Below are positions 47,061 through 59,875 of a stretch of DNA of 64,000 nt, piece after piece. The translations under genes were made by a program, and so were the position numbers. The stretch lies in assembly GCA_944470555.2 (NCBI GenBank), contig OX104127.1:111938741-112002740 (forward strand). Reading direction: 5' to 3'. The stretch is from Heterobilharzia americana. Taxonomy: Eukaryota; Platyhelminthes; Trematoda; Strigeidida; Schistosomatidae. Under the pieces are notes generated by a model. It was not told where the DNA came from. It saw only the letters and a program-made list of their open reading frames with translations, and did no database searches. The first letter of the stretch is position 1, and every line of letters starts with the position of its first letter.

Positions 47061-47449
47061 CTTTGACTTGACACGTCTGAAGGAGATAATATTTTCTTTT
47101 TCGTTGAAAGCGAAAGAAAGACGTATTGGATTATGTAATCAAAATCTTATCATTCTTTTTTTTAACTTCCAATGAATCTAATTTTTAAACAAAGCGACTT
47201 TTTATTGTTATCTGTTTACTTTGATAAAACTAACATATTTCTTTTTTCAATCCACTTATTGAGTTTCTCTTGGTATTTCATCTCAATGTTTCCCATGAGC
47301 ATCAATAAAAGTTTTGATCTTTATTTCTTTTACGATTTTTATTCCAGTTAGTGAGACTTTTCCAGTTATACAAAAGGCTTTTCGACCTGCTTATCTAACT
47401 AATCATAGTTAAACAACTTTAGAGAAGTGATATGGGCCAACTGACTACT

Positions 47450-48030
47450 GAATTAAAGTCAGAATCGGAAAAGCAAGACAGGTGTTCATTAGCCTGAATT
47501 CAGTGTGGAGATCTTCTGCACTCACCATAAAGAACAAGATCTGGATTTTCAACACCAACCCAGTCAAGTCAGTGCTCCTATATGGTTCAGAGACTTGGAG
47601 CGTCACGAAAGAGATTTCCAACAAACTACAGACATTCATCAACAACTGCTTACGCTCGCTACTGAAGATCAGATGGCCAGAATAATAGGAATAAGCAACA
47701 AGGAACTCTGGCTGGCAACGAACCAAGAACCTATCGCTCAACAAATATGCACTGGAAGGAAGTGGAGATGGATTGGATTGGGCATACACTGAGAAGGCCG
47801 ACTGGGGACATCACGTGCCAGGTCAGGCCGTCGAGTGGAATCCCCAGGGGAAGCGACGAGTTGGATGTCCAAGGTGAGGGTGACTTGGAGGAGATCGTGC
47901 GAGGAGGAAATGAGAACTTATGGGCTGTCGTAGAGCCGGGTTCAAAAGATTTCAGTGAACAGAGCGCATTGAAGACGTGCTACTGAAGCCCTATGTTTCA
48001 TTAGGAACCCAAGCGACAAATAATAATAAT
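47450..48030 (+). mobile_element. Family A 3' fragment with AAT tail
   Basis: C-terminal block ('NPVKSVLLYGSETWSVTKEI', 'SNKLQTFINNCLRSLLKIRW'), then 'KWRWIGLGIH', 'taggaacccaag' and (AAT)n at 48018-48030. The 5' end is truncated near 47450. Confidence 0.8.
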
Positions 48031-48198
48031 TATTATCATTTTACACATCAAATTGGTATTAGGAAACATTGATACTACTAGTAGGTTGCGTAAAACAAAT
48101 AAAAATTGATCACTTTTATCTAAAATCCTATTTCATTTTATGAATATTAGGTACTTTCATGTAAATACTACAATTTTTGGATCATTTGGGTTGCCTCT

Positions 48199-51100
48199 TC
48201 AAAGTTTGTCCTCGGAACCTACTCCATCAAACAGGTATTTATAAATGAAAGTGTGCAGGTTGCCTTGAATTGAAAATAACCTTTCCACAATTGTTTTTAA
48301 GGAACGAAGATTATCACGATCTTTTAACAATTTATTCAGATTACTGTATTTGCAGTATGATAGAATAACTAGGACTAATAGAGAAAAGCTCATAGCTCGA
48401 TGTTATGAACTTGAAAAACAAAACTTTTACTTCGTTTATAAATTAATCCCCTTCGGTTATCAGAATAGCGTCATAGTCATCACTTCTGTCTTTAATTAAT
48501 GAATTTCTTTTGACGACTCAGTTAAGTCATATGAAAGTATTTGCTCTGTGTTGCTTATGCTGAGTCACCACCTACCTGGACGTACCATGATAAAAGTTGG
48601 AAGTGGTCCAGGTTGGCTGTGACAAGTCCGTGAATTCTGTAACTGTTGCTCAAAACCGCGTAGAGAGGTACAGACTACCTGGTTAGGGTCCCCGAGATGA
48701 TAAGAAACAGTGGTTGAAAACTCTTACTGAAACGGCTAGAAATTGGTCACAGTGGCGCAGATGAGTACACTTGTTGATGTCTTTTAAAGCTTAAATGTTT
48801 TGGCTAATCCTAAATTTTAAAATCTCTCTCCTCCCATTCAGCTTTGTCTAATTTTATATCAGTGTTTCCTATCTATTTTTTCTTAGCATGTTTTTGGGAA
48901 GTGTGTTAAATTTAACCGATGCATTTGTATACGAGATCCTACGTTGATTTTGTTTGTCTGTGCTCTGCGTCCAGTGTTTAAAGTTTACTTCTTTTATATT
49001 TTAGGAACTTAGGAATTAAATGTGTCTTTGACCTGCAGAGAACTTTTGTTCGGTAATATAAGTCCGCTCAATCAGATATATTAAATAGTGAGTTCACCGT
49101 ACTGAGGCACTCCAGTTATCAATGTCCTTCTTAGTATAGAAATTGAAAGGACATAATGCCACACACTAATGAGTCGCGCATAGATCTGAAACCAATTAAC
49201 CTATTTCAGTTTAGACAACCATTTACTGATTATCTTTTCACTCGAAATAAGGAGATCATAGACTTCTAATGAATGGTGATGTGCAACAGACCATGACGCT
49301 ATCGGCTGTCGCTGGAAAGTTCATAATGCAAAATGTAAATGATTAACTACTTTTTCTATAATAAAATGAAAATGAGTCTTCTTTTCATTCTCTTTTTTTC
49401 AACAAATGTCTAGGGTTTTCTAAACAACTACTTTCAGTGGATATATAATGCTGTTTCTTATACTATTTCAGCAATTGTAGACAATTTGTCTGCCAGTTTT
49501 AATGTTTGTAACCACTGTTGAACATTTTTAGTAAAGTTAACTAGAAAAGATATTTTATCTTAGATATAACTTATCATCTACCATGAAGTAGATACCTTGG
49601 AATTAATTCTTCAATGTACTCAACAAACAATGGAGTTCGAATCTTTTCAAGTTCGTTGAGGATTTAGTGATCAGACGACTGAAATAGGGGATTATCTGCT
49701 CAAAAAGATGCAGTGATTATACTCTACTTCCCTTGGTAACCTAATTTTCATTATTTTTCTTATTGGATGATAAAATCTTCTAGCTGAACCTTTTACCATA
49801 CGGACTGTGCAAAATTCTGATGATAATTTGAACAAATCAGTTCAGCTGACTATATTTTTATATAATTTGTCTGTTACTGATAATCAACTAATATACTTGC
49901 TGATCTTTTTGTGTGATCCTTTGTTCTAAATACCAAAATATTTTGGTACTATCCACATTGTTTTTCTCGAACTATATGTTGAATCAGATACATAACTGTG
50001 GCTTCGTAACTTATCCTGTTAACTTTATCAAGTTGGTTATTTTCCTTATTATACCATATCGGCTGTTGGTGACTAGCCTTACTTAATTGCGAAAATAGTT
50101 TCAGATTCTTTGATTGGGACATTTAAGTCTTTTAGCATGCAAAATAACTGATAAACAACCAAAGAAATGAAGTGATATCATTTCATTCTGTCACAACTCC
50201 TATCCTTTTTCTGTCTAAGTTCATAAAGAGGAACATGTGTATAAAACTATCTTATAGTAGATGGAGAAATTGATAGTTTCCTCACTAGTACATTCGTCTC
50301 ACTAGACGAAACTCACTAGTGAATTTTGTGTTTAGACAACATACACATGCACCTATAAGAAGATTTCGGTATCTAGGCTGAAGGGATTTTGAAGTAACTG
50401 ATGATTATAATCCCTATTGTGTGCGAACTCATTATCGATATGCCCATAAGAATCTGCTTCATAGAGTCAAAATAAGAAAGTAGATCGAATCAATGGTATA
50501 CTGCACTGGTTTATGAAAATTCTGTTTCACTAATTACTTCCACTTACTGTTACTTTGATTGGGGGATTCATGAGTAAAATTATGTCACATGATGCTAAGA
50601 CTGAAAGCAGTTAATATAAGAATAGAATTCGGGAATTGTGATGTATGATTGCATTATTCTTTTTCATACATGTATCACATACTGAAACAATATTATATGC
50701 TGATGATGTTTCGAGTAGAATTTATTGCTCATAATCATATTAGGGTATCTTGACAAAGTAATTGTCATCATAGCTTAAACAGCTTGCAAGATGATGGGGT
50801 CTGTGAATGAAAGCCTGCTGTTAGCTGTGCGAAGTGTTATGGTAGGTGTTAGCTGTTGATAACCAGCGTTGCAATATATTTCTACTTTTCCTCAATTGAA
50901 AAGATAGGCTACAAAAAATTGACCTGTAAAATAACATGCTTCTTCCTTCACTTTTAGTTTTCGATCTTATACATAAAGATTTTTCTTAGATAATGGCTGT
51001 AACACAAATAAGTTCAGAAAGGGCTGAATGCTATTTGAGTCTATCACATGTCTTTTGAATTATGCAGTCTAATCACCAAGTTTATAAGACCACCCTTAAC

Positions 51101-53846
51101 AATCTACCTTTTCCTCCAAATACCTCAGGAAGGGAAAGTCATCTCATACATTTTAGGCGGCCCCAAAGGTGCTGACGTGCCCCATACCTTTATCAGCACG
51201 AAGGTCGCTTTCAAACAACATCAGTCGTGTACCTTCTCGCCTTCCTAACTTCCTCCTCTCATTGTTAATGTATGTTCTGCTTAAATATTTCTAGCACTCC
51301 AGCCCCTGGTAATGATTCAAGTTCACGAAATAAAAAACGTTATTTTTAAAACCAAGCTCCAAACGACATATCCGAGCTTTTAATATCTACAGCCCTTGCC
51401 GAGCTGAATAAAATACTTGGACAGCCGAAATTCTGGCGTCTTGTGCTATGAATGCATGACACAATAGTGAGACAAGTATACAGGACCCAAATGTTTTTTT
51501 ATTATTTAATGGTGTGGATACCACAGACTTCTACTGAACGATGACTGTGATAGACCCTGTAGCTATCGCCTATCGCTGGAAAGTTTTGGCCAAAGGTTAC
51601 TGCTCCTTTTGGAGAGTAAGCTTGTACACTTACCATGCATTTATTCTAGCACGCGTATATCTGTGCTGAAATGACCTAACGCAGATATGAAGCGGCATAA
51701 GAGAATGAGATATAATCCCACCTTCTAAGAAAATAGTAAAAAGTAGGTGAGCTGTCAGGTAAGTTGCTGACCTCAATTATTAGGACAGACTGCTCTTTTC
51801 ACCCTGATGTACCTTTTTGATGGAAGTTCTTATAGAGATCTCCTTCTATTCATGTAACCTTACAATTATTAACTTCTTACTGGGAGACTTCTCACTCCAC
51901 CTGAAGTACACAGGCGAGAAAATCCTGTTAGATGGTAATGTTACAAAATGTTGTTTCCTTGACAAGCAGAAACATGAGAATAATTCGGTTGTTTCTCACT
52001 TCCTAAATGCTAATTGTTGCTTCAGGTCATGTCTGTATTGATACTTTCATCTGACACTAGAAGGCTAAATGATTGAGCTCAATGATGAGTTCACCTACTT
52101 GCGAATTAGGCTCACCTCTGATTTGTTTATGTAGGTGAAATCTCAAAACAAGCCATATGGTGTGGATCAGATATTTGAATTTTCTGCATAACACATCACT
52201 CTATCCTACTATATGGTCGTGTAGTTGGACTATGAAAGTTGAAGGACATTAAAAGGCTTCACGTATTTGATCGCCACTGCCCTGGTAACATCAACGGTGT
52301 GCAGTAGTACCACAGTTTTAAGTATGGAGTCTCAGGTAAAATAAGTACCTCAGTTGTTGGTGTTTCTAAGCTTAATTAACTAAAATGCCCAGGACATTTG
52401 TTACTCATGTCTACTTAGTAAAAGGGATCATGGTGATTACTACTGAAAAGTGCCACAGATTGACCTAATGTCACCAAGGATTTTCACTTCTGTTTCTCTT
52501 TTTACTCAGCGTGGTAGAAGTATATAAAGCATTATCCAGAAGTGTATGAAGAAAGCAATATAGAAGACAAGTGTATACTTTCTTCTTGACTTGGTAATCG
52601 ATATCCTATAAGCCCTAGTAGTTACATCAACTGACTCAATCAGTCAAACCATTGGCAACCATTAAGATAAATAAGATACCTGGTAAATTGAAGTCTTGTT
52701 TTTTTATTATTTATCAAATTTTATGTTCAGACTAGTTTTGATGCCTCTATTTTGCAATTCAGTATTTTTTAAATCATGCCGGGTATTTCATACTTTTCGC
52801 TTTATCCAATCAGGTGGTTCCTCATCCTCACAAAATTATACTGCTTAATTTCCTAAAGTAACCAAAGAATCTCGTAAAAGATTGCTTCAATAAAAATATT
52901 CTTCAAAACATATTTTAGGAACAGCATTTCGTGTTTTGTTTGTAACTCAGAGATACTGTGAAACTTTCACTCCATCAATAAAAGTAATAACAAAGTATTT
53001 TCCATAAACTCGTCGGTAATAAAAAAAACTGTTGTAACCTGATTCCTATTGTCTCGAATACCTTGGCCAGGTAGTCTTCAACTCCCTACACGGCTCAGAC
53101 CAACAGTCAGAGACTTCATGGACTGATGCTATGTCTTGTTCTAGCCACCTTGAGCCTGCTTCTAAACTAATCCAGCTTCCCCTAGCATGGTACATCGACG
53201 AATGTAGTGGTCTGACATGCTCAGTACATGTTTAGACCATCTCAGCAGATGAAGGATCACCACCTCATCAGTAGACTAACCTATCTTGCCTAGGTATTTA
53301 TCTACAAGGACAAAATATTGCAATGTATCACTCCATAGCTTAGCTTCATGATTCATAGGAGTCAACACGTTTTGTGGAATACTTTTTCATCATTAGTGAT
53401 AAATATCTCAATGAAATTTTTCTTCTCAGTCTTTATGTAACCTAAAATAGAGTCGATTCTCTGGTCTTTTTGTTCCCTGTACATACGAATTTCATTCAGG
53501 ATGGTGTTTAGTCAGAAATTAATAAAGTGATGGGTAGACTTTAAATAACTACGAACAGATTAAAAAAATTTACGTAACATTACGACTTTCCAGTTGTTTA
53601 GTTCCTAAGACTGCAAACATTTTGTAATATTACTGAAGGATGGGAATATGCTTCGGTAAACACTGGTCCATTGATTTAACTAGTCGAAGAATTGTGCTGT
53701 AAATATCAGATGGCCATTCTGCATGTTCTGAGTCGATCCTATCAGAAGTGTAGCTCAACAAATTTAGGTCATATGAATTGTTCAAATCAGTTAAATCTGG
53801 CAGATGACTTGGGCGAATTCCCACTTTGGTAAGTGTGCACAAATAA
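48199..53846 (-). CDS. 3' end of a minus-strand gene, two exons, unknown product
   Basis: The exon 53846-53634 has acceptor 'gtacttttaccag' (minus strand) and donor GTAATA. It encodes YLCTLTKVGIRPSHLPDLTD through 'ILRLVKSMDQCLPKHIPIL'. The last exon 48343-48199 has acceptor 'ctgcaaatacag' and encodes 'NLNKLLKDRDNLRSLKTIVE' through 'YLFDGVGSEDKL' and TGA. Both junctions are phase 2, so the two join in frame. The 5.3-kb intron holds family B fragments. Upstream exons were not found; the product looks helical and cytosolic but I cannot name it. Confidence 0.4.
48545..48785 (+). mobile_element. Family B 3' fragment
   Basis: Contains 'gtccccgagatgataagaaa' and 'cacagtggcgcagatgag', the end of the C-terminal block and start of the 3' UTR. 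No open frame. Confidence 0.6.
48790..51529. other. Intron-like sequence, no gene seen
   Basis: AT-rich, stops in all frames except a 66-codon frame at 51048-51248 (GC-richer, 'GGPKGADVPHTFIS') that may be a repeat fragment. Contains one short dispersed repeat. Confidence 0.4.
49265..49345 (+). repeat. Short dispersed repeat
   Basis: 'gctatcggctgtcgctggaa' plus 'agtt' and its left flank recur at 51530-51600, with roughly 70-75% match by eye. Confidence 0.4.
51530..51605 (+). repeat. Short dispersed repeat, second copy
   Basis: 'gctatcgcctatcgctggaa' plus 'agtt', matching 49265-49345. Confidence 0.4.
51790..52480 (+). mobile_element. Family B RT fragment, strongly decayed
   Basis: 'LLGDFSLHLKYTGEKILLDG' (51880-51945) is a worn version of the RT catalytic region (EFSLDLEYADDIVLLGE). 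It is followed by remnants of the C-terminal block up to about 52480. Confidence 0.5.
53035..53310 (-). mobile_element. Family B 3' fragment
   Basis: Complement of the C-terminal block: 'ccttggccaggtagtcttca', 'cagtcagagacttcatgg' and 'ctgacatgctcagtacatgt'. Lies within the intron of the minus-strand gene. Confidence 0.55.
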
Positions 53847-54413
53847 CTGGTAAAAGTACAGATTGAATGCAAACAGACCAGAGGAAATTAACACCTAGTA
53901 GGGATGATTCCTCGTTATCAAACACTGAACAAAGTGGAGCACTGATCTAGTAAAACTCTGTGACAGTTATTCACTACTGTGTTTTACTTTGCAATAAAAT
54001 ACAACAACCGATTATGAATATACTGAATTTGTGGTCACAGAAATGCACTTATGGGTGAATAATGCCTAGCAGTCTCATAAACCTATCTTAATTATTACCT
54101 AGTGTATGGGTTACGCTTATAGCCGTAGCTAACTTCAGTGCTGAAACGTCACCTTGTCAAGTAGAATTGTAAGCACAATTAAGTAAACTATAAAACATAA
54201 CTCCCTCCTTACTCACTCACTGCATATTCAAGAAGTAACTCATCAATAATGAAAACTTACTTTTTTCATGCTGATAGATTTAATGCCTACATATTAATAT
54301 TTTCACCATTTTTGATAGTTACCATTGCCTAGATTAACATTTGTGAATCTCCACAAGTGCTGAAATACATAGATTCAGAGTTATATACTATAAACTAGAT
54401 CTTAGAAACTTAA

Positions 54414-54432
54414 TGTGTGTGTGTGTCTGTGT
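54414..54432. repeat. Short TG microsatellite
   Basis: A run 'tgtgtgtgtgtctgtgtg' with one interruption. Confidence 0.8.
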
Positions 54433-54599
54433 GTTAGTCTAGGTAAGCAAAAACAGACTATCAAGTGGTTTTTACGCCTTTCTTATTGTATGTATTCAGT
54501 ATGAAAAATAGTAATAGTGCACGTCAAAGGTGTTCCACATCGTCTGTGCCTCAAAAAATCAAGATTCTCATTATTGTTATCTGTTTCTACCTGGGTAAT

Positions 54600-54760
54600 A
54601 CCCTTTCTTCAATTTTGTTCTGGACATCTGCTGTGTCCTAGTATGGGACTCTTCAGCAGTGCGTACTTACTACCTCACCGAAGATCGAACTCAGGACCTT
54701 CAGGTTCCATGGCTAGCACGTTACCACTTAGCCACTGGGTCAGAATTCAGTGGTCCATAT
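54600..54760 (-). repeat. tRNA-derived SINE, inverted copy
   Basis: Complement reads 'cagtggctaagtggtaacgt' then 'gagttcgatcttcgg', matching the head of the 46.9-kb SINE. Its tail is replaced or displaced. Confidence 0.55.
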
Positions 54761-54929
54761 TTCCAACTTCTTACCTTTGTCAGTTCATAATATAGCGTGG
54801 TCTCCATCAACCTCCTTCGTTGAGTAACTGTCTTAACATCCGACATGGTTGGCCCCACTAGTCAAGACTTCTCATCAAAATGTCGACAATCTCATCTTGA
54901 AGCAAGACACTAACAAGCATTAGACTAGT

Positions 54930-55052
54930 TTAATTTGGAGGTTTGTGGAGATTTTTTGTTGACTTCAGGTTAGTTCTCCAAGTGATTTCAGTCCCTGATG
55001 AATACTAAACTGAAATCAATAAATAAATCCTCCCCAAACCTCCAAATTGTAT
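54930..55052 (+). repeat. SINE tail with short hairpin
   Basis: Matches the tail of the 46.9-kb SINE ('ctccaagtgatttcagtccc'). It is bounded by 'aatttggaggtttgtggag' at 54931 and the inverted 'ctccccaaacctccaaatt' at 55031. Confidence 0.45.
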
Positions 55053-55842
55053 AAACCTATTTGCTAATTCATATATACGTTATTTTACCTGAATTTAAGA
55101 TCACCTTTTAAAGGATAACTTATCCAAAAGTATGCTATTAGATGAATCCTATTTGATCTAAATTTGTATCTAATCGTATGTACTAATACTTCTATGGTTC
55201 TGAATAGTATACACTATAAGTAATCCCGTTGAGATATTCACTAAAAGTCTTCAAATTACCTAAAATTGTCGATAGTAAATTATGCTTTCTAGCAGTAGAC
55301 ATGTTCAAAAGGAAGTTTTCTTCTTGTTAATATCATTTTTCACGTAAGTTAAAAACCACTGTTTTTCTCATCTCTTTCATTGTAGCACGTTATAGATTTT
55401 TGAAGTACCAGAATGTGACTTAAAAGAAAATAACCATAATTATCTACTTTGACCAATTGAAGTAGGACATTTCCCTTAGTTTAAATGTAACTTAGGTGTT
55501 TTGATAAATCCATACGGTTATATTTATTTCCTACGCCCATAATCGTTTAAAAGATTATGAATTTTATTGTCACAGTTCTCATTTCCACCTATTCATGAGT
55601 AGATTGAATCAAACTATTCTAAAATACCTACATTGTATCCATGATGAGGAAATTTTGTGAAGATTCGTTTGGAAGTAATAATGAAATATCGTAAAACAGA
55701 CAGGTTAAACAATGTACCATATGATGTTGAATTGATATTCTAGTAGTGGGGTAAACTTAACAATACCTCAAGGCTAGTTGAGTTGTGAAAATAGGCTATA
55801 ACGTTTCAGTTTAAAGTCCCATATTGCGTAATCACAGTTATC

Positions 55843-56049
55843 ATGTTATATAAGATTTTGTGCATTTATTATTTCGTGATCCTTTTTATCATTTCTGTAT
55901 CCAACACATATGATGAACTTTTCAATATAACCAACAGTCATGACAAACTCAAGACTATTTATCTTGTGAAAACTTTCCAGATATTTGATATTTCGATGAA
56001 TGTTGGACTTAGAAGTTCAATAATGGAACAAGCGCAAACTTTCATTTGA
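55843..56049 (+). CDS. Short secreted-protein-like ORF (68 aa)
   Basis: ATG at 55843 opens a frame with a classic signal-peptide shape: MLYKILCIYYFVILFIISVS, followed by a polar tail with one N-glycosylation site (N-I-T). Schistosome micro-exon genes begin this way, but the tail here may be intron read-through. No other exon was identified, so this is only a candidate. Confidence 0.25.
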   Translation: MLYKILCIYYFVILFIISVSNTYDELFNITNSHDKLKTIYLVKTFQIFDISMNVGLRSSIMEQAQTFI

Positions 56050-56229
56050 GTCAATTAACTACAAACTGTACACATAATTACTAGACTCAACTTCTAAAAT
56101 CAGTGTATACTTAGGCAGCCTGAATGATGACTAAACGAAATAATGTTAAGCGGATTGCCAGATGATACTTCATAAATGACAGAATAACCTTTTTCATATA
56201 AGTGAAGTGTTAACTAATGTATGGGAGTC

Positions 56230-57745
56230 AGATATGATCCTTTCTGACTTGTCTCCATCACTAATTGTCCTAGTCCCCAATGACAGGAGAGGAATCCTGC
56301 TGTGATAACCGCTGGAGAATCAGTCTGACGAATATAATCTCCAAGATTCTACTTCCTGCAATTGTTAGAAGCTAAGGTGGAACTGAAAAACAGTAATCCT
56401 AAGCAAACCGTGAAGGCTTCAGCCCTGACCGAGTGTGTATTCCCTTTCAATCAAGTTCTGAAGCTAGGGTAAACTCACTGAAGCTAGACACTCTCTGTAT
56501 TTTGCAACTCAAAGGCGGCATTCAACTCCGTCGATTGAGAAATCACTGGAGATGCCAAATAAATAAATAACCCTGTTAGATGCTCTGTACTTGAGCACAT
56601 GTTGGCGTGTCAGACCTTATTATGAGTTATCAGGTGAGTTTTACACGTCAAATGTTATCTGTCAGAGATTTCCACTCTGTCCATTCTAATTAAACTTTAT
56701 TACAGACGTGCCTATGAAAGTCTAGGTCTCATCATCCAAAGCAAGAGGAATCAACCTTATCAGAAGAGATTCTTCAATAAACCTGGATTACGCAGATGAT
56801 GTGGCCCTGTTAGGCAAAGATGTGGAGTTTTCTGGACACTTCAAGTGGCAATTTTAGGGTGATTATAATGCACTTTTCGCCATTTAAGTGCAAATTGTTG
56901 CCTTAAGACTGATCTTCACTGGTGGCTTGCCTACAACTAAGGAGTACGTTGACTACCTCATTTACTTCGAAAGTCAATTCGGCCCTGACGATTAAGGGAT
57001 CAGTTAAATCTCCACAGAGATAAAAATATTCCTTTTTTTTACAAATGTGCACCATTTATTGCACCAATGTGGCATCCGTTTGTGCTGAGTGCCACTTGTA
57101 CTGCGCAGTGGTTCTCTCTGTTCTTCGATATGACTTCAAACATGACTATGAAAGGTAGAAGACATAAAAACACAGCTGCTTAGTAGCATAAGCCATGGGT
57201 CATGGTGCCACCACGTCAGTAACTTGGAAGTCAAGCACAAGGTTTTAAGCCGTATAGGTAGACCACATGATGATTTTGTGAATTGTCATTGACTCAAATG
57301 GCCAGAACATGTGTTACATATCCTCAGTCACCATATGCCCCATCGTACATGGTTAGCTGAAGTATGTTCAAGCTGGAGGTAGGTTAGAGGTGACCAGACT
57401 AAAATATGATGTCAGTTCAAGAAGTTTTTGACAGTTGATCTGAGTCCTCCAGGGAAATGTATATATCTTGGTTGGCGTCCGCATAACAACAGAGACCAGT
57501 GGTTGGAAACTTGAAGAGATAAGGCTCAGAATCGATGTGTCCACATATTATCTTCATTCTAACTATTATGCCGACTTGCATTATAGCTTCATTTCTTCTT
57601 TCTCCTCTGTCACGCTTTTTGACCGGTCTGTCTCACTTCTTCCTTATTTCTCTATCTCTCATCTTGGTACCTTCTACCTTGGTATGATGATATCAGGTGT
57701 GGCAGCTCAAACCATTACTCAAGTCCAATGTTATTACTGACTGAC
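56230..57745 (+). mobile_element. Family B copy, RT to 3' end, decayed
   Basis: Starts within 'PNDRRGILL...NQSDEYNLQDS', keeps the RT landmarks in broken frames ('FNSVD', 'LDYADDVALLGKDVE' near 56790), the C-terminal block and the terminal 'tgactgactt' near 57738. No frame survives over more than a few dozen codons. Confidence 0.6.
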
Positions 57746-59269
57746 TTATCTTTCATTCAATGCACTTAGAATATTTAGTAGAATTAAGCACTAAAATGTT
57801 CACACTCTGACGACAACTTCTCTAAAAAAAACCTATTTACTAGCTGTAAAACTAGCTGCCAAAGTGTTTTTTGACATTCTACTAAAAAATGCGCAAAATA
57901 AGCAAGAGAAAGATGAAATTCCTTCTGTATAAATTAATTTTCAGTAAGTAGTCATCTCATTTAACTTAAGTTGAATATTTTCTCTTTTTCATCCTACATT
58001 TCATGATAAACACTACATAATACCTTCATTTATAATATCACTAGAATATATTGTAGAAATAATATAAGTGATTAGTTAATAACTTCACTCCTGTCTTTAT
58101 CAAAACACCTACTTATCAGTGATAAGAACGAAGTACTTATCTGTGTTTTTTAATTGATGAAAACACTGACCTTGGTATTTCTATCCAACTTTCTAACAAT
58201 TTGAATTAGTATAAGGAGTAGTTTACCATTCATATTTGGAATAATTGATAAAGTGAAATTATTTCCATCATTGTGACGAAATCACAATCATTTGAGATTA
58301 CACTGTTGTAATTTAATTTTCAATAGTATGTACTTATTCTTACTAATGGTAACATTCGATAAGTATATAAAGTTAAAGAATACTTTAGTCCAGGTTTAAT
58401 TACTATTGATAACAGTGAATATTTAGGGGAGGATGGCTTACAAAAAATAACAGAATTATGGTGTTTCAGTGAGTGATCACGTGTCGTTTTTTGGATAATT
58501 ACGTCAGTACAATGCATAAACAGTATATACATAGACAGATAGACAGGCACATACATTTATTTAAGGTTATCTTTTTAACCCTCTTACGTAACAGGTCAAA
58601 GTGATCATCACCAATATGTAATTAAATCTTAACAAGCGTACGAAAAGAAAAGATGAGACGGAGGAGGGTGATAAAATAACTCAAGCCTTGTTTTATTTGT
58701 CTACAGTAAATCTCAGTCTTTTTTTCTTACATTACACAAGGTAGCAATTACACGTATTTTCATCTGTTTAAGTGAATAGTATGTTTCCAAAGCATAAGGG
58801 TTTGGAGGGAAATGTCACTCTGCTTACAGGGGAAACTGTTCAATTATAACACGGGAGAATAAAATAAGAATAATACTAATAATAATATTAAACAAAATAA
58901 TGGCATGACTAATTAATAATTAGGAAATTAATTACGAACTTAAAAAAGTCAAAAAAAAGTCCAGTTAGTTGTCTATATGACAGTGTGTGGCGTTAAATTT
59001 CAAGGCTTTAACTTAACAATTATATTAATAATAATTCAAAACTATATTGGTGAATGTAGCACTGCTAGTCCTATTTTTTAATTATGGTATTAACATTAAT
59101 AGTTACGTGAAATAACATGCCTAGTAAATTATAAATTTTGTTTACATATTTGCTCATTGTTTTAAGAAATTGAGTTGCTGAAAAACTATGATCAACAGAT
59201 AATAACTATCAGTGAGACTATTTGACATGACTTTAGTTTGACAGACTTGGGTTATTGAGGCTCGTGAAT
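57746..59269. other. No gene seen
   Basis: Very AT-rich, with homopolymer and AAT-rich patches around 58870-59050. The minus frame at 58556-58320 looks like chance. Confidence 0.4.
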
Positions 59270-59372
59270 GATTGAAAATCACAGGAAACCATGGGATTCG
59301 AACTAGTGGTCTTCACATTCAATCCCGATGCTTCGCCAATTGAGCTATGATACACAATAAATCTAACCATTT
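59270..59372 (-). repeat. tRNA-like SINE fragment
   Basis: Complement reads 'catagctcaattggcgaagc' and 'agttcgaatccca', good A and B boxes, but there is no proper acceptor stem. A tRNA-derived repeat rather than a working tRNA gene. Confidence 0.45.
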
Positions 59373-59875
59373 CATTGTGAATTAGTTATAATAAGCAAAA
59401 ATTGGGCTATACTTAAGATGACAGGTGAATCTTACTACTTACCTACCAACATTGACGTTGTTTAACTGTTCTCTGTGTTCAGTCATAAACCATTATAGAA
59501 CATTCATATCGTGAGTTAATGTTTTGATGATATATGTGACTAATGATACAGAAAAAGAACAGTAATGTATCCTTCACATACGACAGCTTTGTGTAAGTAT
59601 CAGTTAATATACTCAATTTTATATTTAGTGAGTAGACACTTTGTGTGGTGTATTTACTATGGAGGTAGATAGTTAAACGCTTGAAGAAATTTAACTTTCT
59701 TCCAACCTCAGTCATCATTAGTGTGTAAGTGCACAGTTATATTTACCACAGAATCTGTAATACAGAGTGAATCAAATACTCAAAAGTGAGCTACACGAGG
59801 TTGAATGATAGGAATTTGTTTCACAGAATATGCTATTAATATAATACTAGGACATATTTGTATCAGCCATCAGAA

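Noticed and set aside
59280..59360. Functional tRNA gene
   Set aside because: A and B boxes are present but no paired acceptor stem or proper anticodon arm is visible; better explained as a SINE.
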